Both the position numbers and the translations under genes were made by a program. Below the pieces are notes generated by a model. The model was given only the letters and a program-made list of their open reading frames with translations, made no database searches and was not told the DNA's origin. Shown piece by piece: positions 9,002 to 18,013 of a stretch of DNA of 52,940 bases. This stretch comes from Bacillus pseudomycoides DSM 12442. Lineage in GTDB: Bacteria > Bacillota > Bacilli > Bacillales > Bacillaceae_G. The stretch covers positions 3,053,194-3,106,133 of the forward strand of contig NZ_CM000745.1 in NCBI RefSeq assembly GCF_000161455.1, written 5' to 3'. Positions within the stretch are counted from its first letter, which is position 1; every line of letters starts with the position of its first letter.

Positions 9002-9715
9002 ATGACAAAGTTTGCATTAGTGACTGGAGGAAGCGGAGGAATTGGCTCTGCAATTTCGAAACAATTAGTTGAAGATGGTTATACGGTGTATGTCCATTAC
9101 AACAAAAGTGAAGAGAAAATAAAAAAATTAGAACAGCAACTTGGTGCAATTATTCCAGTTCAAGCGAATTTAGCAGCGGTAGATGGCGTGCAAAAGCTCT
9201 GGGCGCAAATTCATTATCCGATTGATGTTATTGTGTATGCAGCTGGAAAAAGTATATTTGGTTTGGCGACAGATGTGACAAATGAGCAATTGAATGAGAT
9301 GGTGGAATTGCAGGTGAAGAGTGTTTATAACCTTCTTTCACTTGCGCTTCCATCGATGATCCGCCTGCGAAGTGGAAATATCGTTGTTATTTCATCTATA
9401 TGGGGACAAGTAGGAGCGTCTTGTGAGGTGCTGTATTCTATGGTAAAAGGTGCACAAAACTCTTATGTAAAGGCGCTCGCAAAAGAGGTTGCGCTAAGTG
9501 GTATACGTGTAAATGCAGTGGCACCAGGGGCCATAGAGACGGAAATGTTAAGTGTGTTTTCAGAAGAGGACAAGAAAGAGATCGCAGAAGAGATTCCAGC
9601 TGGAAGGATTGGATTTCCAGAGGAAGTCGCCAAAACTGTTTCTTTCCTTGTATCACCAGGGGCTTCCTATATAACAGGGCAAATTATTGGAGTAAACGGT
9701 GGCTGGCATTGTTAA
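9002..9715 (+). CDS. ymfI: SDR family oxidoreductase YmfI
   Basis: A 237-aa short-chain dehydrogenase/reductase. The N-terminal NAD(P) motif is TGGSGGIGSA, the active site is S...YSMVKGAQ (YxxxK variant YSMVK), and the C-terminus has the usual VNGGWHC ending. It resembles 3-oxoacyl-ACP reductase (FabG) relatives. It sits in the conserved ymfFHIJKM-pgsA neighbourhood, which favours a role in lipid or envelope metabolism, but no substrate can be assigned. Confidence 0.88.
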   Translation: MTKFALVTGGSGGIGSAISKQLVEDGYTVYVHYNKSEEKIKKLEQQLGAIIPVQANLAAVDGVQKLWAQIHYPIDVIVYAAGKSIFGLATDVTNEQLNEMVELQVKSVYNLLSLALPSMIRLRSGNIVVISSIWGQVGASCEVLYSMVKGAQNSYVKALAKEVALSGIRVNAVAPGAIETEMLSVFSEEDKKEIAEEIPAGRIGFPEEVAKTVSFLVSPGASYITGQIIGVNGGWHC

Positions 9716-9794
9716 AATAAAAATATGTACATAAAAAGTGAGAAATTGTACAAATTAAGTATGATTCTATTACTTAATAGTGAGGTGCTTAAAC

Positions 9795-10043
9795 ATGTCA
9801 GTATTAGAGAATTTTGACCAGTGGAAAAGCTTTTTAGGAGAACGTTTAGAACAGGCACAAGGAAAAGGGCTTGATGGTGGTGCAGTTTCAGATATGGCAT
9901 TCCGTGTAGGTGATTATTTGGCAAATGAAGTAGAGGCGCGAAATGATCAAGAAAAATTATTAGCTGAGCTTTGGAAAGTGGCTGATGAACAAGAACAACA
10001 CATGATTGCTAACTTAATGGTAAAGTTTGTACAACATAAGTAA
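9795..10043 (+). CDS. ymfJ: DUF3243 protein YmfJ
   Basis: An 82-aa soluble, acidic, helix-rich protein (SVLENFDQWKSFLGERL...) of the DUF3243 family, conserved in Bacillus at this place. Function unknown. ATG 9795 is chosen over a GTG at 9780 because GAGGTG, the binding site, overlaps that GTG. A strong terminator follows. Confidence 0.88.
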   Translation: MSVLENFDQWKSFLGERLEQAQGKGLDGGAVSDMAFRVGDYLANEVEARNDQEKLLAELWKVADEQEQHMIANLMVKFVQHK

Positions 10044-10074
10044 AAAAGAGAGGAGAAAATCCTCTCTTTTTTTT
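10042..10074 (+). terminator. Terminator after ymfJ
   Basis: AAAAAAGAGAGGA, loop GAAAA, TCCTCTCTTTTTTTT. Confidence 0.9.
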
Positions 10075-10179
10075 AGGTATTGAAAATACCGTGATTCATT
10101 ATACATTTATCTTCCCTATTAACGTAAAATCATATAATATAGTACGTAGGTGTAAAGTAAGCAGGGGGAGTGACATTTG

Positions 10180-10965
10180 ATGATTGAATGGTATTTTGAA
10201 TATGAAATACATAAAAACCGACCTGGCTTGCTTGGTGACGTTTCTTCGTTAATCGGTATGCTTGGTATTAATATTGTCACAATTAATGGTGTAGACAACG
10301 CTCGGCGCGGGTTGTTGCTTATGTGTGATAGCCAAGAGCAAATCTCTAGACTTGAATCAATTTTGAATACGATGGATAATATAACTGTAACGAAATATCG
10401 TCCGCCAAAGCTCAGAGATAGGTTGGCAGTTAGGCACGGTAGATACATACAGCGAGACGCAGATGATAAGAAAACATTTCGTTTTGTTCGTGATGAATTG
10501 GGTTTACTCGTTGATTTTATGGCGGAACTAATGAAAAAAGAAGGGCATAAACTCATCGGAATAAGAGGAATGCCTCGCGTTGGAAAAACGGAATCTATCG
10601 TTGCTGCAAGTGTTTGTGCAAATAAGCGTTGGCTATTTGTTTCGTCTACTCTTATTAAACAAACTGTACGCAGTCAACTGATTGAAGATGAGTATAGTGA
10701 CGATAATATTTTTATATTAGATGGCATTGTTTCAACAAAGCGTGCGAATGAAAGGCATTGGCAACTCGTTCGTGAAATTATGAGATTACCCGCAACTAAA
10801 GTTGTCGAACATCCAGATGTATTTGTGAGTCAATCAGAATATACACTTGATGATTTTGATTATATTATTGAATTGCGTAACGATTATGATGAAGAAATTC
10901 AATATAATTTAGTAGATGAAATTGAGCAAGGAGCGCAAAATAATTTCTCTATGTTTGACTTTTAA
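10180..10965 (+). CDS. ymfK: DUF3388 protein YmfK (ACT-like domain plus P-loop)
   Basis: A 261-aa protein. Residues about 1-75 look like an ACT regulatory domain (KNRPGLLGDVSSLIGMLG). Around residues 129-137 there is a Walker A sequence GMPRVGKTE in a second domain, so it probably binds a nucleotide. AGGGGGAG at about 10163-10170 serves ATG 10180 (an overlapping TTG at 10177 is possible). The downstream rodZ is 21 bases away, suggesting co-transcription. Function is not established; the ACT assignment is from motif reading alone. Confidence 0.85.
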   Translation: MIEWYFEYEIHKNRPGLLGDVSSLIGMLGINIVTINGVDNARRGLLLMCDSQEQISRLESILNTMDNITVTKYRPPKLRDRLAVRHGRYIQRDADDKKTFRFVRDELGLLVDFMAELMKKEGHKLIGIRGMPRVGKTESIVAASVCANKRWLFVSSTLIKQTVRSQLIEDEYSDDNIFILDGIVSTKRANERHWQLVREIMRLPATKVVEHPDVFVSQSEYTLDDFDYIIELRNDYDEEIQYNLVDEIEQGAQNNFSMFDF

Positions 10966-10986
10966 AGAAATATTGAGGTGTTAGTA

Positions 10987-11904
10987 GTGACGGAATTAGG
11001 ACAAAAGCTGAAGGAAGCAAGAGAAGCGAAAGGCTTATCTATTGATCAGCTACATGAGGTAACGAAAATTCAAAAACGGTATTTAGTAACAATTGAAGAG
11101 GGCGATTATAGTATATTGCCTGGTGCATTTTATGCACGTGCATTTATTAAACAATATGCGGACGCGGTTGGTCTGAACGGAGAAGAGTTGATTGTAGAGT
11201 ATCAAAGCGTAGTACCACAATCTGAATCTCATGATGTACCGCAAATATCAAAAGGTCAAAAAACACAAGAAACTATGCAAAAAGCAGCATCGCTTCCAAT
11301 AGCAGATCATATGTCTAAAATATTGATTGCATTATTGGTAATTGCAGTAGGGGTAGCTGTGTGGTTTGTTTTCCAATGGTTAATTGGAAAAGATGAAGGA
11401 CAAGTAAAACAAACGAAAAGTGAACAAATAGAAGTACAGAAGGCGAAAAATTCTCCGCTTGATGAAAAGAAAGAAGAAGTAAAAGCAGAAGAACCTAAAA
11501 AAGAAGAACCTAAAAAAGAAGAGCCAAAGAAAGAAGAACCACCAGCACAACAGCCACCTGCTGGACAAGAAGAAGTGAAGCTTGTTGGAACAAGTGGTAA
11601 GGTATCTACTTTGGAAATTCATAATAATAAAGCACTGGAGTTAGAAATTACAGCGAAGGGTGCAAGTTATGTAGACATTAAAAATGAAGGTGGAAATGTC
11701 GTTTTTAATGGTACACTTCAAGAAGGTCAAACAGAAAAACATGATTTAACAACAGCAAAAGAAGTACTTCTCAACATTGGAAGTGCACCGAATGTTGAAA
11801 TTAAACTGAATGGCCAAGTTGTTGCTTTCCCACTAGATCCAGAAAAGGAATATCACCAAAGATTAGTGATTAAAAATCTAGGGGTAGGACAACCTGCACA
11901 ATAA
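10987..11904 (+). CDS. rodZ: RodZ-family cell-shape protein (YmfM)
   Basis: A 305-aa membrane protein linking MreB to the envelope. Residues about 1-70 are an N-terminal helix-turn-helix (HTH_25: LGQKLKEAREAKGLSIDQL), about 112-134 the single membrane segment, then a low-complexity lysine/glutamate/proline linker with repeated KKEEP units, and a C-terminal DUF4115-type domain outside the cell. GTG 10987 is used because GAGGTG lies six bases upstream and the RodZ N-terminus starts here. It is directly upstream of pgsA as in other bacilli. Confidence 0.92.
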   Translation: MTELGQKLKEAREAKGLSIDQLHEVTKIQKRYLVTIEEGDYSILPGAFYARAFIKQYADAVGLNGEELIVEYQSVVPQSESHDVPQISKGQKTQETMQKAASLPIADHMSKILIALLVIAVGVAVWFVFQWLIGKDEGQVKQTKSEQIEVQKAKNSPLDEKKEEVKAEEPKKEEPKKEEPKKEEPPAQQPPAGQEEVKLVGTSGKVSTLEIHNNKALELEITAKGASYVDIKNEGGNVVFNGTLQEGQTEKHDLTTAKEVLLNIGSAPNVEIKLNGQVVAFPLDPEKEYHQRLVIKNLGVGQPAQ

Positions 11905-11968
11905 CAGTCATCGCTTCGATGACTTTTTTCCAATGAACAAATGTTTTTGACATGATGGAGGAATAGCT

Positions 11969-12547
11969 GTGAATTTACCAAATAAAATTACAATATCTCG
12001 AATCTGCTTAATTCCAATTTTTTTAGTAATTATGTTAGCTCCTTTTAACTGGGGAACATATACAGTTGGAAATGTAGAGTTACCAATTCAACATTTAGTA
12101 GGAGCGATAGTTTTCATTGTTGCTTCAGCTACAGATTGGATTGATGGACATTATGCAAGAAAGTATAATCTCGTGACGAATCTAGGTAAGTTTCTTGATC
12201 CATTAGCTGATAAGTTACTTGTTTCAGCAGCGCTTATTACATTAGTAGAAATGCAATATGTTCCATCTTGGATCGTTATTGTAATCATTAGCCGTGAGTT
12301 TGCTGTAACAGGATTACGTCTTATATTGGCTGGAACTGGTGAGGTTGTTGCGGCGAATATGTTAGGGAAAATTAAAACATGGACACAAATTATCGCGATT
12401 TCAGCATATTTATTACATGATGTACCGTTAAATTTAATCTATATTCCGGTTGCGGATATTTTCATATGGATTGCACTTATCTTTACGGTTATTTCTGGCT
12501 GGGACTATTTCTGGAAAAATAGAGCTGCTTTTGTAAATTCAAAATAA
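11969..12547 (+). CDS. pgsA: CDP-diacylglycerol-glycerol-3-phosphate phosphatidyltransferase
   Basis: A 192-aa membrane enzyme making phosphatidylglycerophosphate, the committed step to phosphatidylglycerol. The CDP-alcohol phosphatidyltransferase signature is complete: D-W-I-D-G-H-Y-A-R, then G-K-F-L-D-P-L-A-D. Several hydrophobic segments surround it. The GTG start follows GGAGGAATAGCT. PgsA is essential and is often altered in daptomycin-resistant strains; nothing unusual is seen here. Confidence 0.96.
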   Translation: MNLPNKITISRICLIPIFLVIMLAPFNWGTYTVGNVELPIQHLVGAIVFIVASATDWIDGHYARKYNLVTNLGKFLDPLADKLLVSAALITLVEMQYVPSWIVIVIISREFAVTGLRLILAGTGEVVAANMLGKIKTWTQIIAISAYLLHDVPLNLIYIPVADIFIWIALIFTVISGWDYFWKNRAAFVNSK

Positions 12548-12567
12548 CAGCTTATGGGGGAATCGGA

Positions 12568-13806
12568 ATGAATGCCGAAATTATTGCGGTTGGAACAGAA
12601 TTGTTACTCGGGCAAATTACAAATACAAATGCGAAGTTTTTATCTGAAAAGTTAGCTTCCATCGGAATTAATGTGTATTATCATACAGTTGTAGGTGATA
12701 ATAATCATCGTTTACAAGAAGCAATTCAAATTGCTGAGAAGCGTGCAGATATACTTATTTTTACTGGTGGATTAGGACCGACAAAAGATGATTTAACGAA
12801 AGAAACAATTGCTTCAACCTTACAAGAAGAACTTGTTTATGATGAAGAGGCTTTAACGTCAATTGGCGAGTATTTTAAACGTACAGGACGCGAATTCACA
12901 GAAAATAATAAGAAACAAGCACTTGTTTTGAAGGGATCGACTGTATTTGCAAATGATCATGGTATGGCACCGGGTATGGGGCTAGCTAAGAACCAGAAGA
13001 TTTATATTTTATTACCGGGCCCGCCAAAAGAAATGAAACCGATGTATACAAGCTACGTAGAGCCGTTTTTACGTAACCTTACAACTGAAGAGCATATATA
13101 TTCCCGTGTTCTTCGTTTTTTCGGCATTGGAGAATCCCAACTGGAAGTGAAAGTTCAAGACTTAATTGATGGTCAAACGAATCCAACAATTGCTCCGCTA
13201 GCTTCAGATGGAGAAGTAACGCTTCGTTTGACTGCTAAACACCATGATGTAAAGTATGCGGAAGTGTTAATTCAACATATAGAAGATTTGATTTTAGAAC
13301 GAGTAGGGGAGTTTTTCTACGGATATAATCAAGATTTTCTTCATAATAAAGCGATTGATTTATTGAAGAAAAAAGCTTTAACTTTAGCGTGTGCAGAAAG
13401 TTTAACAGGCGGTCTGTTTGGAAATCAAGTAACAGAAAATGCCGGCGTATCTTCTGTTTTTAAAGGCGGCGTGATTTGCTATCATAACGAAGTGAAACAA
13501 CATGTTTTACAAGTGCCTGAAGAAACCTTACAAACAGTCGGTGCTGTTAGCGAACAATGTGCTCGTTATCTTGCTGAAAATGTAAAGACACTATTGAAGG
13601 CAGATATTGGGATTAGCTTTACTGGAGTGGCAGGACCGGGTGCTTCGGAAAATAAAGAGCCTGGTACTGTTTTTGTAGGTTTAGCGATAAAGAATGAACC
13701 AACGTTTGTTTTTCCTCTTAAATTAAGTGGAAGTCGTCAGCAAATTCGGGAACGCTCTGTGAAATATGGATTTTATCATTTATACAAAAAACTAGAAGAG
13801 ATGTGA
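12568..13806 (+). CDS. cinA: CinA, competence/damage-inducible protein
   Basis: A 412-aa two-domain protein: an N-terminal molybdopterin-binding-like domain (FTGGLGPTKDDLT, ADP-ribose pyrophosphatase type in relatives) and a C-terminal nicotinamide mononucleotide deamidase-like CinA domain (ACAESLTGGLFG). It precedes recA, an order conserved widely, and in B. subtilis cinA is a late competence gene co-transcribed with recA. Here a terminator hairpin overlaps its stop codon and recA has its own promoter. Confidence 0.93.
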   Translation: MNAEIIAVGTELLLGQITNTNAKFLSEKLASIGINVYYHTVVGDNNHRLQEAIQIAEKRADILIFTGGLGPTKDDLTKETIASTLQEELVYDEEALTSIGEYFKRTGREFTENNKKQALVLKGSTVFANDHGMAPGMGLAKNQKIYILLPGPPKEMKPMYTSYVEPFLRNLTTEEHIYSRVLRFFGIGESQLEVKVQDLIDGQTNPTIAPLASDGEVTLRLTAKHHDVKYAEVLIQHIEDLILERVGEFFYGYNQDFLHNKAIDLLKKKALTLACAESLTGGLFGNQVTENAGVSSVFKGGVICYHNEVKQHVLQVPEETLQTVGAVSEQCARYLAENVKTLLKADIGISFTGVAGPGASENKEPGTVFVGLAIKNEPTFVFPLKLSGSRQQIRERSVKYGFYHLYKKLEEM

Positions 13807-13824
13807 GTTTCTTCTAGTTTTTTT
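13785..13824 (+). terminator. Terminator overlapping the cinA stop
   Basis: ACTAGAAG (13791-13798) pairs with CTTCTAGT (13811-13818), flanked by A and T runs; the 5' arm lies inside the cinA coding sequence. Confidence 0.8.
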
Positions 13825-13864
13825 GTGATGAAAAATGAAACTTTTTCCATGGAAAACAAAAAAA

Positions 13865-13878
13865 CGAATAAACGTTCG
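13865..13878 (+). promoter_or_regulatory. LexA (DinR) SOS box of recA
   Basis: CGAATAAACGTTCG matches the Bacillus SOS consensus CGAAC-N4-GTTCG with one change. It lies just upstream of the recA promoter. Confidence 0.85.
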
Positions 13879-13885
13879 TTTTTTG

Positions 13886-13915
13886 TTGGCAAATTGATAT
13901 GAAAATAGGTATAAT
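13886..13915 (+). promoter_or_regulatory. recA promoter
   Basis: TTGGCA (13886-13891), 18 bases, TATAAT (13910-13915), ending 33 bases before the recA start. Confidence 0.7.
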
Positions 13916-13948
13916 AAGATTAGCAATTCAGTTAAGGAGGAATTTTGA

Positions 13949-14974
13949 ATGAGTGATCGTCAAGCGGCATTAGATATGGCGTTAAAACAAATAGAGAAGC
14001 AATTTGGTAAAGGCTCCATTATGAAATTAGGAGAACAGGCAGAACGTAGAATTTCTACAATTCCAAGTGGTTCATTAGCACTTGATGTAGCTTTAGGTGT
14101 TGGTGGTTACCCGCGCGGACGTGTTATCGAAATCTATGGACCTGAAAGCTCAGGTAAAACAACGGTTTCCTTACATGCGATTGCAGAAGTGCAACGTCAA
14201 GGTGGACAAGCAGCATTTATTGATGCAGAACATGCGATGGATCCTGTATATGCACAAAAATTGGGTGTTAATATTGATGAGTTACTATTATCACAGCCTG
14301 ATACAGGAGAACAAGGTTTAGAAATTGCAGAAGCTTTAGTACGAAGCGGTGCAATTGATATTATCGTAATTGACTCTGTAGCGGCTCTTGTACCAAAAGC
14401 GGAAATCGAAGGAGAAATGGGTGACTCTCACGTCGGTTTACAAGCACGTCTAATGTCACAAGCACTTCGTAAGCTTTCCGGTGCGATTAACAAATCAAAA
14501 ACAATTGCAATCTTTATTAACCAAATTCGTGAAAAAGTTGGGGTTATGTTCGGGAACCCAGAAACAACTCCAGGTGGTCGTGCGTTGAAATTCTATTCAA
14601 CAGTTCGTCTTGAAGTGCGTCGCGCTGAGCAATTAAAGCAAGGTAATGATATTGTTGGTAACAAAACAAAAATAAAAGTAGTGAAAAATAAAGTAGCACC
14701 TCCTTTCCGTGTTGCTGAAGTTGATATTATGTACGGAGAAGGGATTTCAAGAGAAGGCGAAATTTTAGATATGGCTTCTGAACTTGATATCGTTCAAAAA
14801 AGTGGTGCTTGGTATTCTTATAATGAAGAACGTTTAGGACAAGGGCGCGAAAATGCAAAACAATTCTTAAAAGAAAATCCAGAATTAAGAGATGAAATTG
14901 CATTCTTTATTCGTGAACATCATGGTATTGGTGAAGATTCTGGAAACTTAGAAGAAGGTGCTATTCTAGATTAA
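13949..14974 (+). CDS. recA: Recombinase RecA
   Basis: A 341-aa ATP-dependent strand-exchange protein and LexA co-protease. Walker A GPESSGKTT lies at about residues 64-72, Walker B is in IDIIVIDSVAAL, and the DNA-binding loops (MGDSHVGLQARLMS; NQIREKVGVMFGNPETTPGG) are intact. AAGGAGG precedes the ATG. The SOS box upstream indicates induction by DNA damage. Confidence 0.98.
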   Translation: MSDRQAALDMALKQIEKQFGKGSIMKLGEQAERRISTIPSGSLALDVALGVGGYPRGRVIEIYGPESSGKTTVSLHAIAEVQRQGGQAAFIDAEHAMDPVYAQKLGVNIDELLLSQPDTGEQGLEIAEALVRSGAIDIIVIDSVAALVPKAEIEGEMGDSHVGLQARLMSQALRKLSGAINKSKTIAIFINQIREKVGVMFGNPETTPGGRALKFYSTVRLEVRRAEQLKQGNDIVGNKTKIKVVKNKVAPPFRVAEVDIMYGEGISREGEILDMASELDIVQKSGAWYSYNEERLGQGRENAKQFLKENPELRDEIAFFIREHHGIGEDSGNLEEGAILD

Positions 14975-14975
14975 C

Positions 14976-15005
14976 AAAAGACACGATTTCGTGTCTTTTA
15001 TTTTT
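14976..15005 (+). terminator. recA terminator
   Basis: AAAAGACACG, loop ATTT, CGTGTCTTTT, then ATTTTTTATTT. Confidence 0.9.
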
Positions 15006-15124
15006 TATTTCACAATAATATGTAGCAAGGCCTTTCATTCAAGCGTTCTCTCTTGTTAAAACTGATTAGGTAAGGGGTGTCATCTTTGGTGAATATAAAC
15101 TTTTTTCGTTAAAAGGAGATTTAT

Positions 15125-15163
15125 ATGACAAAGGTAAAGAAAGTAAAAGTAGACAACGCTTGA
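15125..15163 (+). CDS. Possible 12-codon peptide upstream of rny
   Basis: AAAAGGAGATTTAT precedes ATG, then codons for MTKVKKVKVDNA and TGA. The stop codon overlaps the -35 of the rny promoter. The binding site is as good as that of neighbouring genes, but nothing proves translation; it may be the truncated start of a lost gene. Confidence 0.3.
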   Translation: MTKVKKVKVDNA

Positions 15164-15188
15164 CAATGAAAATTGCGATAGATACAAT
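15160..15188 (+). promoter_or_regulatory. Strong sigma-A promoter ahead of rny
   Basis: TTGACA (15160-15165), 17 bases, TACAAT (15183-15188). It would give an approximately 210-base leader before RNase Y that contains an inverted repeat at about 15221-15238 (CTTCTC/GAAGAG) and a possible stem ending in TCTTTTTT near 15380. Confidence 0.8.
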
Positions 15189-15328
15189 GAGAATGTATAT
15201 TTTTTCTTATATACGATACACTCTTCTCTAGAAGAGAAGTAACATTCGGAGTAGGTTCTATACCTTTTCGAAATAATAATATGACATTTTAATTGTGAAA
15301 TGAAGAAAGTCCCTTAAAAAGCGGGGCG

Positions 15329-15381
15329 ACGGTCTTTGCTGTACGTTGCAAATTAATGTACATGCCGACAGTCTTTTTTCA
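15329..15381 (+). terminator. Possible attenuator in the rny leader
   Basis: GTAC arms (15340-15343 and about 15358-15361) lie inside GACGGTC and GACAGTC segments and a TCTTTTTT run follows. The pairing is imperfect, so an RNase Y leader attenuator is only a suggestion. Confidence 0.35.
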
Positions 15382-15405
15382 TTCATGGCAAGGGGAGGTG
15401 AAATC

Positions 15406-16974
15406 ATGAGTAGTAGTACATTAATTTGGATACTCATCTCCATTTTGCTTGCAACAGTCGGTGCAGTTGTTGGCTTTTTTGTTCGAAAGTCTATTGCAGA
15501 AGCGAAGATTAATGGTGCAGCAAACGAAGCGAGACGCATTTTAGAAGATGCAAATCGTGAAGCAGAGGCACTTAAGAAGGAAGCGCTTTTAGAAGCAAAG
15601 GATGAAATTCATACACTTCGTACAGAAGCTGAATTAGAAATTCGTGATCGTAGAAGCGAATTACAAAAACAAGAAAATCGTTTAATGCAAAAAGAAGAGA
15701 ACCTTGATCGTAAAGACGAGACGCTCGATAAACGTGAGCAGATGTTAGAAAAGAAAGAGGAATCTCTTGTAGCGAGACAACAACAGATTGAAGAGTTGGA
15801 AAGCAAAGTGGGAGAGTTAGTTCAAAAGCAACAAACGGAATTAGAGCGCATTTCCAATCTGACACGCGAACAAGCGAAAGCAATCATTTTAGGGAAAGTG
15901 GAAAGTGAAATTTCTCATGAAATTGCCGTTATGGTAAAAGAAAGTGAAGTTCGTGCGAAAGAAGAGGCGGATAAGAAAGCAAAAGAGATTTTATCTCTTG
16001 CAATGCAAAGATGTGCAGCTGATCATGTTGCTGAAACAACCGTTTCGGTTGTAAATCTTCCAAATGACGAAATGAAGGGACGTATTATCGGGCGTGAAGG
16101 TCGTAATATTCGTACGTTAGAAACGTTAACAGGTATTGACCTTATTATTGATGATACGCCAGAAGCGGTAATCCTATCAGGGTTCGATCCAATTCGTCGT
16201 GAAACAGCTCGTATCGCTCTTGATAAGCTCGTACAGGATGGACGTATTCACCCAGCACGTATTGAGGAAATGGTCGAAAAATCGAGACGTGAAGTGGATG
16301 AGTATATTCGCGAAGTTGGGGAACAAACAACATTTGAAGTAGGTGTCCACGGATTACATCCAGATTTAATTAAAATCTTAGGTCGTTTGAAATACCGTAC
16401 AAGTTATGGACAAAATGTGTTGAAACACTCTATGGAAGTAGCGTACTTAACAGGACTTATGGCAGCGGAGCTTGGCGAGGATGAAAAACTAGCAAGACGT
16501 GCAGGTCTATTGCATGATATCGGAAAAGCAATTGACCATGAAGTAGAAGGTAGTCACGTTGAAATTGGTGTTGAACTCGCAACGAAATATAAAGAGCATC
16601 CGGTTGTTATTAATAGTATCGCATCTCACCATGGTGATACAGAACCAACTTCCATCATTGCAGTTTTAGTTGCAGCAGCGGATGCGTTATCAGCTGCAAG
16701 ACCAGGAGCTCGTAGTGAAACGCTTGAAAACTATATTCGTCGTCTTGAAAAGTTAGAAGAGATTTCAGAATCCTATGAAGGAGTAGAAAAATCTTTTGCA
16801 ATTCAAGCAGGACGTGAAGTTCGCATCTTGGTAAAACCGGATACAATCGATGATTTAGAAGCCCATCGTTTAGCGCGTGATATTCGAAAACGTATTGAAA
16901 ATGAACTGGATTATCCAGGACATATTAAAGTAACAGTTATTCGTGAAACACGTGCAGTGGAATACGCAAAATAA
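15406..16974 (+). CDS. rny: Ribonuclease Y
   Basis: A 522-aa membrane-anchored endoribonuclease that starts mRNA decay. There is one N-terminal membrane helix (about 5-25), a long charged coiled coil (about 30-200), a KH RNA-binding domain (about 215-275, GRIIGREGRNIR), and an HD phosphohydrolase domain with HDIGKA near residue 370. ATG 15406 follows GGGGAGGTG; an ATG-less 60-base extension upstream is not needed. The RNase Y partner RicA (YmcA) is encoded at 24199. A perfect hairpin terminator follows. Confidence 0.97.
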   Translation: MSSSTLIWILISILLATVGAVVGFFVRKSIAEAKINGAANEARRILEDANREAEALKKEALLEAKDEIHTLRTEAELEIRDRRSELQKQENRLMQKEENLDRKDETLDKREQMLEKKEESLVARQQQIEELESKVGELVQKQQTELERISNLTREQAKAIILGKVESEISHEIAVMVKESEVRAKEEADKKAKEILSLAMQRCAADHVAETTVSVVNLPNDEMKGRIIGREGRNIRTLETLTGIDLIIDDTPEAVILSGFDPIRRETARIALDKLVQDGRIHPARIEEMVEKSRREVDEYIREVGEQTTFEVGVHGLHPDLIKILGRLKYRTSYGQNVLKHSMEVAYLTGLMAAELGEDEKLARRAGLLHDIGKAIDHEVEGSHVEIGVELATKYKEHPVVINSIASHHGDTEPTSIIAVLVAAADALSAARPGARSETLENYIRRLEKLEEISESYEGVEKSFAIQAGREVRILVKPDTIDDLEAHRLARDIRKRIENELDYPGHIKVTVIRETRAVEYAK

Positions 16975-17000
16975 AGTGGTGAAACACCACTTTATTTTTT
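16969..17000 (+). terminator. rny terminator
   Basis: AAATAAAGTGGTG, loop AAA, CACCACTTTATTT, then T run; the 5' arm overlaps the stop codon. Confidence 0.9.
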
Positions 17001-17156
17001 TGTGTTGGGATTGGGAAATATAAAATAAATCGTTTGCAAATCACTTTATTCGATTTCCATTCTAGTTGGCTAGAATGGAAGAAGAGTTTTAATGAGCAGT
17101 TTGTTTTTCTTATTAGTGAGTAATAAAATAAGTAGTACATAGAAAGGGTAAGACAT

Positions 17157-17951
17157 ATGAGAATTTTATTTGTTGGAGATGTAGTAGGATCCCCTGGAAG
17201 AGGTATGATTCAACAATACGTACCGGCGTTAAAGAAAAAATATACGCCTACTGTAACAATTATTAATGGAGAAAATGCTGCAGGTGGCCGTGGTATTACA
17301 GAGAAAATTTACCGAAACTTTTTAGAGTGTGGTGCACAAGCAGTTACGCTTGGGAATCATGCTTGGGATAACCGTGAAGTGTTTGAGTTTATTGATGATG
17401 CAAAATATCTTGCAAGACCAGCCAATTTCCCAGAGGGAACACCGGGAAAAGGACTTATTTTTGTAAATTGTAACGGTACCGAAGTAGCGGTAATTAATTT
17501 ACAAGGACGTACGTTCCTTCCGCCAATTGATTGCCCGTTCCGAAAAGTAGATGAATTAATTAACATTGCGAAAAAACGTACAAATATTATCTTTATTGAT
17601 TTTCATGCTGAGACAACAAGTGAAAAACAGGCGCTTGGTTGGTACGTAGATGGACGTGCTACGGCAGTCGTAGGGACACATACGCATGTTCCAACAGCAG
17701 ATAATCGTATTTTGCCAAGCGGAACAGCTTATATTACAGATGTTGGAATGACTGGTCCGTATGATGGGATTTTAGGTATGGATCGTGAAGCTGTACTGAA
17801 GAAATTTTTAACGAATTTACCTGTACGTTTTGAAGTAACAAATGGAAGAACGCAACTAAGTGCAGTATTAATTGATGTGGATCCAAATACAGGAAAAGCA
17901 AAAAAAATTGAACGTATTTTAATCAATGATGATCAGCCATTTTTCGAATAA
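17157..17951 (+). CDS. ymdB: YmdB metallophosphodiesterase
   Basis: A 264-aa calcineurin-like phosphodiesterase. Metal-binding motifs in order are GDVVGSPGR, NGENAAGG, GNHAWDN, DFHAETTSEK and GTHTHVPTAD. In B. subtilis it hydrolyses cyclic nucleotides, and mutants change biofilm formation and motility. It is the usual neighbour of rny in Firmicutes. A perfect 11-bp inverted repeat with loop TTGG lies at 17055-17080 in the gap before it. Confidence 0.94.
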   Translation: MRILFVGDVVGSPGRGMIQQYVPALKKKYTPTVTIINGENAAGGRGITEKIYRNFLECGAQAVTLGNHAWDNREVFEFIDDAKYLARPANFPEGTPGKGLIFVNCNGTEVAVINLQGRTFLPPIDCPFRKVDELINIAKKRTNIIFIDFHAETTSEKQALGWYVDGRATAVVGTHTHVPTADNRILPSGTAYITDVGMTGPYDGILGMDREAVLKKFLTNLPVRFEVTNGRTQLSAVLIDVDPNTGKAKKIERILINDDQPFFE

Positions 17952-18013
17952 GATCATTTAAAAGTTAGAAAAAACATTATATTTTAATTTTTTAGAAAAA
18001 TTACAGAAATTTA

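Noticed and set aside
11494..11540. Tandem repeats looking like a small repeat array
   Set aside because: They are coding repeats for the KKEEP linker of RodZ.
13894..13915. TTGATA as -35 of recA
   Set aside because: Only 10 bases from TATAAT; TTGGCA at 13886 gives correct spacing.
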